Assembly: GCF_000426845.1 (NCBI RefSeq)
Contig: NZ_AUGD01000017.1
Location: 1 to 64,000, forward strand
Length of the DNA: 64,000 nucleotides
DNA from: Bradyrhizobium sp. in8p8
GTDB lineage: Bacteria > Pseudomonadota > Alphaproteobacteria > Rhizobiales > Xanthobacteraceae
Reading direction: 5' to 3'
Shown here in pieces: positions 53,425 to 61,922 of the stretch. How positions within the stretch are numbered: the first letter of the stretch is position 1; every line of letters starts with the position of its first letter. A program made the position numbers and the translations under genes. The notes beneath the pieces are model-generated. The model saw only the letters and a program-made list of their open reading frames with translations, was not told where the DNA came from and searched no databases.

Positions 53425-54000
53425 TCATTGCCGGGACGGCCAGCCGGCGCCTGTCTTCAGGTGTCTTGGCAAGATGCCATAAGCAAGCCCCGATCCCACT
53501 CCTGTAGTGTCAATGCCAGCAATGAGGAGCAGGCGTAGCGTTCCTAGAATGTGATTGTCCGTAAGAGGTTGCCCGTCGACACGAGCAGCAACAAGATAGC
53601 TGATGAGATCTTCGGATGGCGCGCATCGCCGCCGTTGCACCACGATGGCTGCCGGAGCGAAAGGCGGCAGCAATACAATCCGCGCCAGGCGATGGTGTGG
53701 GGGATCGGAGGTGATGGGCGGTGCCGGCGATTTTATGGGCGGCGGGGTCGCGCGTACTTGCAGACGGCGCGAGGAGAAAGCTTGCGTGTCATGTGCGACC
53801 TCCCGAATGTCCTTGTAGCGCGTAGGCAAGTATACCCCCTGAAACCGATTGGTATGCGCAACGGGACAAGAGCTGCGCAACTCGGCCCAGATCGGAAAGG
53901 GGTCTTCGATCCATCGTTGATCGAGGTGATCGAAGTCTGTTGCCCAATCCTCGACAGGCGGACGGATACTCAATTCTGCCCCCCAACAAGCGTTCAAAGA
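53425..54000 (-). pseudogene. Cytochrome P450 remnant
   Basis: On the minus strand the frame gives WIEDPFPIWAELRSSCPVAHT, LPTRYKDIREVAHDT and SDPPHHRLARIVLLPPFAP, a bacterial P450 N-terminal part. About 100 residues are then missing, and EDLISYLVAARVDGQPLTD plus the I-helix LLIAGIDTT follow. A further shift puts IGACLWHLAKTPEDRRRLA in another frame, after which all similarity ends; the heme-cysteine region is absent. So this is a doubly damaged and 3'-truncated gene. Confidence 0.82.
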
Positions 54001-54048
54001 TGACTTGCGGCCTAGCGAGCGACGCCGGAGCAGTCGCCGCATTCCCAT

Positions 54049-54745
54049 TCACGCGATCAGCCAACCCTGCACGGCCGCAGCCTCCTGCCGACAATACTCG
54101 GGCGATCCCAGTATCTGACGGTTAAACGCTATGCGCTTGAACCAATAATGCAAGCCAAGCAGGTCAGCGAAGCCCATTCCTCCATGCACTTCTGTTGTCA
54201 GGCGTGCGACCTCTCTGAAGACCTCGCCCACATGGGCTTTCGCCTGCAAGGCCATAATCCGTGCTTCCTCGGGCTGTGCATCTTGCGCATGTGCCGCGTA
54301 CCAAACCAATGCTCGACAGGGCTCCATAGTGTCGCCAGATCCGCGAACGTATGCTTGACAGCCTGAAAAAAACCGATGGCGCGATTAAACTGAACCCTCG
54401 CTTTCGAGTACTCGAGCGCTCGATCTAACATGGACTGCGCTGCTCCCAGCGAATCTGCCGCGAGGAAAACTCTTCCCGCATCAATCACGCCAGACATTGC
54501 TCGGCAGGCGTCGGCAGCGGCATCCAGAATGATCACTCTGGCCTCATTGAGTGCGTAATTCGTAATGGGCCGGGTGCGATCGAGGCTTGCGCGTACATCA
54601 ACGGTCACTCCCGTCTCTCCAGCATCAACAAGAGCTGCCCGACCGTCGGGTAGAAACACGATGACGTGAGATGCGCTCCCGCGTCGAGTACTCCGGTCAA
54701 ACGGCCACTGACCCTATTGCCGTCGAGCTCCGCTACGGCAATCGC
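54049..54745 (-). pseudogene. Acyl-CoA dehydrogenase remnant (C-terminal half)
   Basis: Minus-strand pieces in three frames: AVAELDGNRVSGRLTG near 54740-54690, IVFLPDGRAALVDAG ... RALEYSKARVQFNRAIGFFQAVKHTFADLATL, and after about 54327 EPCRALVWYAAHAQDAQPEEARIMALQAKAH with HGGMGFADLLGLHYWFKRIAFNRQ. Together they form the C-terminal part of an acyl-CoA dehydrogenase with at least two frameshifts. The N-terminal half is gone and is replaced by a thiolase piece on the other strand. Confidence 0.85.
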
Positions 54746-54746
54746 G

Positions 54747-54896
54747 CCGGCGCAGCTCTATGCCTCGATGGCTCGGCGGCACATGGAACTCTATGACAAG
54801 CCGCCAACTTGGGGAGATCGCCGTCTCGACCGCCACAACGCAGTCCTGAATGCCAACGCGATGATGACGAAACCTATCACCATTGAGGAGCGCTGA
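54747..54896 (+). pseudogene. Thiolase fragment
   Basis: About 49 codons that read PAQLYASMARRHMELYDKPP ... NAVLNANAMMTKPITIEER then stop. This corresponds to the mid-part of SCP-x-type thiolases (a MARRHM-EYG ... N-A-M-PITIEDY segment). Both ends are lost. Confidence 0.7.
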
Positions 54897-56097
54897 CGAC
54901 GATCGCAGCGCCGCCGTCGCCCTCGATGCAGCACACCGGCTTGCGTTCCTGCAAATGGAATTCAACGTCAAGGGTCCGGTGATCGCAGGCGACACGATCC
55001 ACGTCGAATGCGAGGTGATCGAGGCTCGGCGCAGCAAGAACCGGCCGAACCGCGGCCTGGTGCGGACTAGGAACATGAGGAAGGTCGGCCCGGTACCGAG
55101 CGAAGGAATGGGCGGGTTCTTCCTGAACATGAACTGTAACAAGCGGTCCATCGTGCTCGATCTGAAGAAGTCGGCGGATCGCGCAACCCTGATGAGCCTA
55201 GTCATGACGGCGGACGTGTTCGTTCACTCGATGCGTCCGAGCGCCGCGGAACGGCTAGGCATCAGCTATCAAGAGCTTGGCAAGGAAAATCCGCGGCTGG
55301 TCTATGCGTCCGCCGGGGGTTATCGCAACGACAGCTCGCGGCGAGATTGGCCGGCGTTCGACGACGTGATCCAGGCTGCCTCCGGAATCGCCGCGATGAA
55401 CGTCGTGGATGGCATGCCGCGCTATTTCCCGACGATCATCTGCGACAAGCTCTGCGGCTACATTCTCGCCTCCAGCATCGGCGTGGCGTTGTTTGCACGC
55501 GAGCGCACAGGCGTCGGCCAGGAAGTCCATGTTGCCGTGATGGACGCCATGGTCGGCTTTAACATGATCGAACATCTTTGGGGCGGCGTGATCGACCGGC
55601 CCGACCTCGGCCTCGGCTACAGTCGCATGCTGACGCCTCACCGTCGACCCTACAAGACGTCGGACGGCTATATATCGCTTCTCGCTGTCACCGACGACCA
55701 ATGGTCACGGTTGTTTGCGGCCATAGAGCGGCCGGAACTCGCAAAGGATCCTCGCTTCCTTCACCTGGAAGATCGTGTGCGAAACATCGACGAATTGTAC
55801 GGTATTGTTGTCGAGCCGATAAAGACTCGAACCACGGCTGAATGGCAGGAGCAGCTAAATATCGCCGACATTCCAAACGGGCCGGTGAACGATTTCCAGT
55901 CCATCTTCACAAACGGAGATCTCGCGGAGGGACACTTCTTCCGGCGGCTGGATCATCCGGCCGCGGGACGAACGGTATCGATGGCTCCGCTGGCAAGCTT
56001 CTCTCGAACCGCGGCGTCGCTTCATCGCAAGCCACCCCGCCTCGGAGAACACACCGAGGAAATTCTCAACGAATTAACGACGCAGACCGGAGCGTAA
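54883..56097 (+). CDS. Chimeric ORF: MaoC-type hydratase piece fused to CaiB/BaiF CoA-transferase
   Basis: 404 codons from a TTG (an ATG at 54958 is an alternative). The first ~63 residues (HRLAFLQMEFNVKGPVIAGD, then TIHVECEVIEARRSK) are the C-terminal part of a MaoC-like hot-dog hydratase. From MRKVGPVPSEGMGGFFLNMN onward it is a family III CoA-transferase (NKRSIVLDLKK; CDKLCGYILASSIGVALFARE with the catalytic Asp; GVGQEVHVAVMDAMVGF), but the first ~50-60 residues, including the usual DLSRVLAGP-type CoA site, are missing. The join is in frame. Activity is doubtful. Confidence 0.8.
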   Translation: MRSADDDRSAAVALDAAHRLAFLQMEFNVKGPVIAGDTIHVECEVIEARRSKNRPNRGLVRTRNMRKVGPVPSEGMGGFFLNMNCNKRSIVLDLKKSADRATLMSLVMTADVFVHSMRPSAAERLGISYQELGKENPRLVYASAGGYRNDSSRRDWPAFDDVIQAASGIAAMNVVDGMPRYFPTIICDKLCGYILASSIGVALFARERTGVGQEVHVAVMDAMVGFNMIEHLWGGVIDRPDLGLGYSRMLTPHRRPYKTSDGYISLLAVTDDQWSRLFAAIERPELAKDPRFLHLEDRVRNIDELYGIVVEPIKTRTTAEWQEQLNIADIPNGPVNDFQSIFTNGDLAEGHFFRRLDHPAAGRTVSMAPLASFSRTAASLHRKPPRLGEHTEEILNELTTQTGA

Positions 56098-56338
56098 TCG
56101 CTCCTTATCTCCTGAGGAGCACATCTGCTTTGATCAGGGGCCCGCAATATCAGCGCGACATCAAGACCAACTGCTCAGACACGCGCGGCTTCGGCGATTT
56201 TACTTGCACGCCGTCCGATCTTCGTCCATTGCGTGCATCCTATGTGCGAGCACCCGCACAGGCGGCTCGGAGAAATTGAAGTGGTCCAGCTGCAGTCGAG
56301 GATCACTGGTGCTGAAACGTCCGACGGAAGCCACAGAA

Positions 56339-56792
56339 ATGCGGGGTACCGTTGTGCGTGATAAAGCGGCGAGCGCCGGACCGAGATCGCTGAAGTGCAT
56401 GCTCGCGATTTTTGACGCGGTCGCACATTCCCACGACGGATTGTCGCTCGCCGAGCTTTCAAGCCGTCTCGGTTCGCCCAAGAGCATTTTGTTGACGTTG
56501 TTGCGTCCGATGGTGGCCGACAACTTCCTGACCCATACCAATGGCCGCTACACGCTCGGCAACGAGAGCTTCGCCCTAGCCACCAGCATTTTGTCGACCC
56601 GAAAGTTCGGGACCGTAGTTCGCGGCTTGATGGTGGAGTTGCAGCAGCATTGCCCGGAGACCATCATCCTCGCTGTCAGGTCTCCCAACGCCAAAAGACG
56701 TCGCTCCGCTCGCGGTACTCCTTTCGAGCCCGTATGCTTCGAAAATCACCGGACAAGCAGTGAGCGTGAACGGTGGGATTTCCGCGGCCTAG
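56339..56792 (+). pseudogene. IclR regulator N-terminus joined to a short-chain dehydrogenase C-terminus
   Basis: From the ATG at 56339 the frame gives an IclR DNA-binding domain (SLKCMLAIFDAVAHSHDGLSLAEL, SRLGSPKSILLTLLRPMV, GRYTLGNESFALATS) and the start of the effector domain, ending near 56680. In another frame 56700-56792 encodes VAPLAVLLSSPYASKITG and QAVSVNGGISAA then stop, the typical end of an SDR. Two genes have been cut and joined by deletion. Confidence 0.75.
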
Positions 56793-57170
56793 TCCGGCGC
56801 GTCGACACATTGATCAGCATCAGGTTCATCGCCCAGCGACCGACTCAGTCCTCCTGCGCCGCCGTTTCCCAACTCGGGATCGTGACCTCGCGGCCCTCCA
56901 TGCTCCGGACCCGCGGGCGCTCGACCTCGATCTTGCCGCCGTGGAAACCGATCCGGTCCCACGTTCGGCCCCAACGGTGCGCCCGCCGCGCCGCATCGCG
57001 CCCGCGGCGACGGCCTGCAGGCCGCCGTCACTTCCGCCTCCATCATCGTGCCGAACACTCGATCCCTGCCGCAAGACAGAACCGATCGACGCTCGCCCGC
57101 ACTTCCCCAAACGCTTCGTCCACAGCCCCGGCGCCGGCGAACCAGCCGGGGTGATATCCCTTGTCATGGC
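56793..57170 (-). mobile_element. Remnant of an IS256-type (mutator) transposase
   Basis: Minus-strand reading gives KGYHPGWFAGAGAVDEAFGE, then in a second frame MMEAEVTAACR, and in a third RDAARRAHRWGRTWDRIGFH, GGKIEVERPRVRSMEGREV, TIPSWETAAQED, a TGA where a Trp codon is expected, and VGRWAMNLMLINVSTRR. The RAHRWG ... VERPRVRS pattern is the N-terminal part of IS256-like transposases. It is frameshifted, interrupted and truncated; no ends are recognised. Confidence 0.72.
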
Positions 57171-57355
57171 GTTGCCCGAATCAGCGCCCCGAGCCTACCG
57201 GCTCAAGGTGGGCAACGCCGACCTCTTCAGAAACTCAACAGAACCCGGGACATCCCCCAATTCCAGATGTCTTGTTCGAAGATGCAACGAATGTCACTTG
57301 GGCCTCTGTTGGTCATCAATTCGTGAGAAGATCACTTTTTGACGTAACGGCCGTG

Positions 57356-58216
57356 CTAAGAAGACTGTTTTCCAGCGCCTCCGGCATCACTTGCGACATC
57401 TAGCTTGACGACACGCGCGTTCTGACCTGGCTCACCAACAACCAAAAATTCTTCCGCGCCATAGCCTGCCTCAATTGGAATTCGAAGTATCCTACCTCCT
57501 GGAGATGTTTGCACTTCAGGCCTGACTGTCACGACGGTTTCATCCCGGGCAGCTGCAAGTGCCTGCATCACCGAGTCATGACGTCCCAACTTCTCGAGAT
57601 TCAATAGTGTCGGGAAAAGTACCGTTCGCCTTTGTGCGTCGGCGTCGTTGCGTGCTTGAGCTGGGGTGATCCATGTAGAGTCGACGGCTTCGTGACCGTC
57701 GTGCCGTAAAACATGATCAATCGGAGCTTGAGCGAGAAAAAAATAGGTGTCGAAACGCTTTGGCATATGCGGCGGCGTAATCCAGTGGGCAAAGTGCACA
57801 AGCTGATCGAAGGCCGCGATCAAATATTCCCGCTCGATCATGTCAGCAAAGCCAAGTGTCCCGGCCTCGATGGCCTGACGATAAGCGATACCCAACGTTT
57901 CTGCTCGCGCACCATCAACCAAGGGACCACCGCGGTACTCGCGAGCGAAAAGAACGCCACATTCTTCAAAAGCTTCACGAGCCGCTGCCGCCATGAGACC
58001 AAGCATCTCGTCGTCAACCCCGGTCACACCTTCGGCCAGCTTGCGCCACCGCGGATCAAAGTCCAACTGACTTACGGAACCACCGGGAAAGACTAAGGCG
58101 CCAGATGCGAATTCAATCTCATGATGCCGAACGACCATAAATAGCTCAATGCCTTCAGCGCTATCACGAGCAAGCATCAGCGTTGCAGCAGAACGAGGTT
58201 TGATCTGTCCAGTCAT
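57356..58216 (-). CDS. Nudix hydrolase, NUDT19/acyl-CoA diphosphatase-like
   Basis: 286 residues. The Nudix box is split: GALVFPGG at 39-46 and REAFEECGVLF at 80-90 are separated by an insert, as in NUDT19/RP2-type enzymes that hydrolyse CoA and acyl-CoA esters. HWITPPHMPKRFDTYFFLAQ and the ITPAQA tail motif also fit. GAGGATCC precedes the ATG. In this neighbourhood a role in recycling or limiting CoA thioesters is plausible. Confidence 0.85.
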   Translation of the reverse strand: MTGQIKPRSAATLMLARDSAEGIELFMVVRHHEIEFASGALVFPGGSVSQLDFDPRWRKLAEGVTGVDDEMLGLMAAAAREAFEECGVLFAREYRGGPLVDGARAETLGIAYRQAIEAGTLGFADMIEREYLIAAFDQLVHFAHWITPPHMPKRFDTYFFLAQAPIDHVLRHDGHEAVDSTWITPAQARNDADAQRRTVLFPTLLNLEKLGRHDSVMQALAAARDETVVTVRPEVQTSPGGRILRIPIEAGYGAEEFLVVGEPGQNARVVKLDVASDAGGAGKQSS

Positions 58217-58263
58217 GCGGATCCTCGAATGTTAAATTCTAAGTTCGGTCTACACGATGTGCG

Positions 58264-58395
58264 TCAGAAATACTTCTTCAGCAAAACTGGCGAAGCGCTT
58301 AAGCAGTGCAATAGATGAATACAAATTTCACCTACCTGTTCGTAGCTATCGATTTCGGACTTCGGGAGGCCGGCGATCGTGATAATCTTCGTCAT
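58264..58395 (-). CDS. Small hypothetical ORF with strong ribosome site
   Basis: 43 codons starting MTKIITIAGLPKSEIDSYEQ and ending LLKKYF, preceded by GGAGGAG 8-9 bases before the ATG. I do not recognise a family. It precedes the Nudix gene on the same strand by about 47 bp. It may be the surviving 5' end of a larger lost gene. The 223 bp between it and livM hold nothing else I can support. Confidence 0.35.
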   Translation of the reverse strand: MTKIITIAGLPKSEIDSYEQVGEICIHLLHCLSASPVLLKKYF

Positions 58396-58618
58396 GGCGT
58401 GATCTCCTCCGACGCTGAAACGCCGAAATCGCCTGTTGGATCAAGCTGGAGATTACGCCGCCTTCATTTTCCAACCACTCCTGCTACGGCACCATTGCCA
58501 CGACAAAAGCCCACTAGTTCACTCACGATCCAACGGGGCTGGGGCGCGAGGCGCCAAGCCACCCTTTCAACGGACCTCGCCTAACTAAGACATACCAATT
58601 CAGGTCGCAGAAACTTGT

Positions 58619-59596
58619 TTAAGTTATTTGACGGCACGCGGATCGGAACCGACTCGCGAACCACCCAGTTATGCCTGAGGGCATGAGGCGAATGACGGCG
58701 ACGAGAATGACGCCGAACAAAACAAGATGCAAACCAGGGAGATTGTTGGCCAAGTTCCCGCGGAGGATCTCTCCTAGCGGAAACAACAATCCGACCCCAA
58801 GTACGGGCCCCCACAGCCTGCCCGCGCCGCCGACCACCGTGAATAGCGCTATGGATATAATCAATATAGGTGACGCTACGACTTCGGGATCAACGAATCC
58901 GTCGTAGCGAGCGAGGACCGAACCGCCCAATGAACTGAGAACTGCGCTGATCACCATCGCGGTCGCCTTCGATCGGAAAAGGTCTATTCCGATGGCTTGC
59001 GCAGCGTTTTCGTTCCCTTTTAGCGCTCGCAGGCGATAGCCTAGCTTGGAGTGGAGGATCGCGTAACTTGTCGCGAGAGCTAAGGCCATGAAGCAAAGCG
59101 CAAGGAGGACATTTTGGTTTGCGACTGAAAGCTGCAGTCCGGATGCGGACATCGGCCTGTATTGAACGAGCAGTCCCGAGGCGCCTCCGAGAAACTCCGT
59201 GCCAATCACGATGATGCGTCCCAACTCGCCGATCGCAAGCGTCACCAGAGCAAAATACAGATGCCCAAGCCGAAATCTGAACGTGATCCAGGAAATCGCC
59301 GCGCCTATCGCACCAGACATTGCAGCCGCGCATAGCACACCTATCCACCACGGAACGGACAGTTTAAGCAACATCGCGGCCGGAAGGAGCGCGCCAAGAC
59401 CAATGAAAACGCTGTGGCCCAGCGATAGTTGCCCCCCAATGCCACCAACGATGTTCCAGGCAGAAGCGAGCCCGATATAGATCAACGTTTTGGTGGCGAT
59501 TCCGCCGTAGTAGCCGGGGAGCGCCATGATTGCCGCTCCCACGATGACGATGGTAGACGCAGTGATCGCGGCCTTCGTGACCTTGGCGAACTTCAT
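58619..59596 (-). CDS. livM: LivM-type permease
   Basis: 325-residue polytopic permease: GGIGGQLSLGHSVFIGLGAL, ILHSKLGYRLRALKGNENAAQAIGID, LGGSVLARYDGF and VGGAGRLWGPVLGVGLLF are LIV permease signatures. It overlaps the upstream LivH gene by 4 bases (ATGA) and is the last gene of the minus-strand operon. Confidence 0.92.
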   Translation of the reverse strand: MKFAKVTKAAITASTIVIVGAAIMALPGYYGGIATKTLIYIGLASAWNIVGGIGGQLSLGHSVFIGLGALLPAAMLLKLSVPWWIGVLCAAAMSGAIGAAISWITFRFRLGHLYFALVTLAIGELGRIIVIGTEFLGGASGLLVQYRPMSASGLQLSVANQNVLLALCFMALALATSYAILHSKLGYRLRALKGNENAAQAIGIDLFRSKATAMVISAVLSSLGGSVLARYDGFVDPEVVASPILIISIALFTVVGGAGRLWGPVLGVGLLFPLGEILRGNLANNLPGLHLVLFGVILVAVIRLMPSGITGWFASRFRSACRQIT

Positions 59597-60456
59597 GATC
59601 GCGATCCGAAAAGCCCTTGGGGCCGGAAGATGAGAATGGCGATGAATACCGCGTAAGGTACGGCGAATCCCAGTGGCCCGTTCAAGTAGACGTTCCCGAG
59701 CGTCTCGGCCACGCCGATGATGATGCCGCTGACGAGGATGCTAAGGAGATTGTTCATGCCGCCGAGCACGAACGGCATCAACGCGACCACGGTATAGTGA
59801 AGACCCTCGCCCGGATGAATCGGCCTTCCGGCGACGAGGAGCGATGCGGACACAGCAAGGATCGCCGCACTTAGCGATACCACGATGAGTTGCGTCCGTC
59901 GCACGTCGACGCCGACCAATGCCGCGGCTTTCGCGTTCTGGTGCACCGCCCGTACGCTTCGGCCGAAGTCGGTATACCCGAGCGTCCAGAAGAGGACGCC
60001 GGCGAGCCCCCATGTCGCAACGAAGGAAATGAGCAGCGACGTCTGTACAACAGCGAAATCGCCGATCACCAAGACGTCACCATCAAGTACGGACGGAACT
60101 CTTTGGAAGTTACCGCCGTAGACCATCAAGATCCCGTTTTGGATGACAAACATCAAGCCGAGCGTGAGTTGGATGACCATCAATTGCTGGGAACTGATCG
60201 GCTGGATCAGGTATCGATATACGACGGCCGTTACGGCGATGATGACCGGCATCGTAATCAGAATCGAGACGTACGGGTCTAAGTTCAGAAGGGTTGACAG
60301 CGTCAGCGTCATGAACATGCAGAGGACCATCAGGTCGCCCTGCGCGAAATTCGTGATGCCGCTCACGCCGTAGATCAGCCCCATGCTGAGGGCGATCAGT
60401 CCGTACGTGCTACCGATGAGCACGCCTTGGATCACCCCCTGGTATAATATCTCCAT
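59593..60456 (-). CDS. livH: LivH-type permease
   Basis: 287-residue permease starting MEILYQGVIQGVLIGSTYG, with GVSGITNFAQGDLMVLCMF, DFGRSVRAVHQNAKAAALVGVD and FVLGGMNNLLSILVSGIIIG. A longer frame to 60495 adds 13 residues, but the ATG at 60456 has GGGGAC upstream and the family start. Undamaged, unlike its paralogue near 49.3 kb. Confidence 0.92.
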   Translation of the reverse strand: MEILYQGVIQGVLIGSTYGLIALSMGLIYGVSGITNFAQGDLMVLCMFMTLTLSTLLNLDPYVSILITMPVIIAVTAVVYRYLIQPISSQQLMVIQLTLGLMFVIQNGILMVYGGNFQRVPSVLDGDVLVIGDFAVVQTSLLISFVATWGLAGVLFWTLGYTDFGRSVRAVHQNAKAAALVGVDVRRTQLIVVSLSAAILAVSASLLVAGRPIHPGEGLHYTVVALMPFVLGGMNNLLSILVSGIIIGVAETLGNVYLNGPLGFAVPYAVFIAILIFRPQGLFGSRS

Positions 60457-60457
60457 T

Positions 60458-61162
60458 TCAAGTCCCCAAATAAGCCCGCTTGACGGCGGGATCATCCTGC
60501 ATATCCTCGCTTCGTCCGGAGATGACGATTTCGCCGCGTTCGAGGACGTAGCAGCGCTGCACGTTCTGTAGCGTCAGGTTCAGATTTTGCTCCACCAGCA
60601 GGATCGTCAGTCCTTCGCGGTGCATAGCCGTCAACGCCTCGAAGATCGTAAGCACAAACTTTGGAGAAAGACCGAGCGACGGCTCATCCAAGATGAGCAG
60701 CTTCGGTCCGGACATGAGCGCCCTTCCGATCGCAAGCATCTGCTGCTCGCCGCCCGAGAGAGTTCCAGCGGCTTGCACGCGCCGTTCGGATAGCCTGGGA
60801 AAGAGGTCGAGGACAAATTCTAGCTTGCGTGAACGTTCGAGGCGCGCCTTGCGGGTGTAAGCACCGAGAGCGAGATTCTCCCAGACGGTCATTTCCGGAA
60901 ACAATTGTCGACCCTCGGGAACCTGGCTGATGCCGCGCTCGGTGACTTCGTGCGCATGCAGTCGCGAGATGTCGCTTCCCTCAAAAACGCACTTTCCGCC
61001 CCTCCACGGAACGATCCTGCTGATGCAATTGACGAGGGTCGACTTTCCGGCATTGTTCGCGCCGAGAAGACCCACGATCTCGCCCTTGGCAATCTTCAGC
61101 GACACCCCGCGCAAGATATCGAGGTCGCCGTATCCGGCACTCGCGCCTTCGATTTCAAGCAT
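60458..61162 (-). CDS. livF: LivF-type ABC ATPase
   Basis: 234 residues: Walker A GANNAGKST (Asn in place of the usual Gly at one site), Q-loop region ISQVPEGRQLFPEMTV, signature TLSGGEQQMLAIGRAL, Walker B LLILDEPSLGL, and the H-region LLVEQN. It overlaps the LivG gene by 8 bases. The start at 61162 is preferred over 61186. Confidence 0.93.
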   Translation of the reverse strand: MLEIEGASAGYGDLDILRGVSLKIAKGEIVGLLGANNAGKSTLVNCISRIVPWRGGKCVFEGSDISRLHAHEVTERGISQVPEGRQLFPEMTVWENLALGAYTRKARLERSRKLEFVLDLFPRLSERRVQAAGTLSGGEQQMLAIGRALMSGPKLLILDEPSLGLSPKFVLTIFEALTAMHREGLTILLVEQNLNLTLQNVQRCYVLERGEIVISGRSEDMQDDPAVKRAYLGT

Positions 61163-61922
61163 CCAACGCCGCTCCCAAATAAGCATCCTGCACGTCGGGA
61201 TGCGACATGACCTCCTCCGGCGTCCCTTGCATTATCAGCTCGCCGAAGTTAAGGACGAGCATTCTATCTGCAAGCCGCATCACGACGGGCATCACGTGCT
61301 CGACCATGAGGAAGGTGATGCCGCGGTCGCGCAGCTTGCGAATGGCCGCGATCGGCACTTCCGCCTCCACAAGCGTCAGGCCCGCCATTACTTCGTCCAG
61401 GATGATAAGCTTTGGGTCGGTAGCCACGCACTTCGCCAGTTCGAGGCGCTTTCGGCTCTGAATAGGTAAAGACGAAGCGAGTTCCTTTCGCTTTTCCGCC
61501 AGGTCCAGCTCTTCGAGAATCTCGTCGGCAAGGCGGCGCGCGGCGGGCAAAGCGTGATGGAGCATCGCCGCCGCGACGACCGTTTCGTGCACCGTCAGGT
61601 CCGGAAACATTTGGACGATCTGGAAACTACGAACCATTCCAAGCTTCGCGATCACGTGCGGCGGAAGACCAGTGACGTCACGCCCATCGAACTGCACCTT
61701 TCCCTGGTCGTTGCGCAGAAAACCGCAGATCAGTCCGAACAACGTCGTCTTTCCCGCACCGTTCGGTCCAACGACGGCCAGTATTTCGTTGCGGGGCAGA
61801 ACGAACGAGACGTCATTGACGGCGATAACGCCTCCGAAACGCTTCGTAAGATGTCTGACCTCCAGCAAAGCGCCCGGTCTTTTAGCATCAATCGGCGCCG
61901 CAGGCCCGGGACCCAGCCTCAT
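61155..61922 (-). CDS. livG: LivG-type ABC ATPase
   Basis: 255 residues from the ATG at 61922, which overlaps the substrate-binding protein stop (ATGA); a frame to 61994 is less likely. Walker A is VVGPNGAGKTT, then MVRSFQIVQMFPDLTV, a non-canonical signature SLPIQSRKRLELAKCVA (LSGGQ replaced, as is common in LivG) and Walker B LIILDEVMAGLT, with Val where Pro is usual. Confidence 0.92.
   Translation of the reverse strand: MRLGPGPAAPIDAKRPGALLEVRHLTKRFGGVIAVNDVSFVLPRNEILAVVGPNGAGKTTLFGLICGFLRNDQGKVQFDGRDVTGLPPHVIAKLGMVRSFQIVQMFPDLTVHETVVAAAMLHHALPAARRLADEILEELDLAEKRKELASSLPIQSRKRLELAKCVATDPKLIILDEVMAGLTLVEAEVPIAAIRKLRDRGITFLMVEHVMPVVMRLADRMLVLNFGELIMQGTPEEVMSHPDVQDAYLGAALDA

Noticed and set aside
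56773..57342. 189-codon plus-strand frame rich in Pro and Arg
   Set aside because: It is the antisense shadow of the IS256-type transposase remnant.
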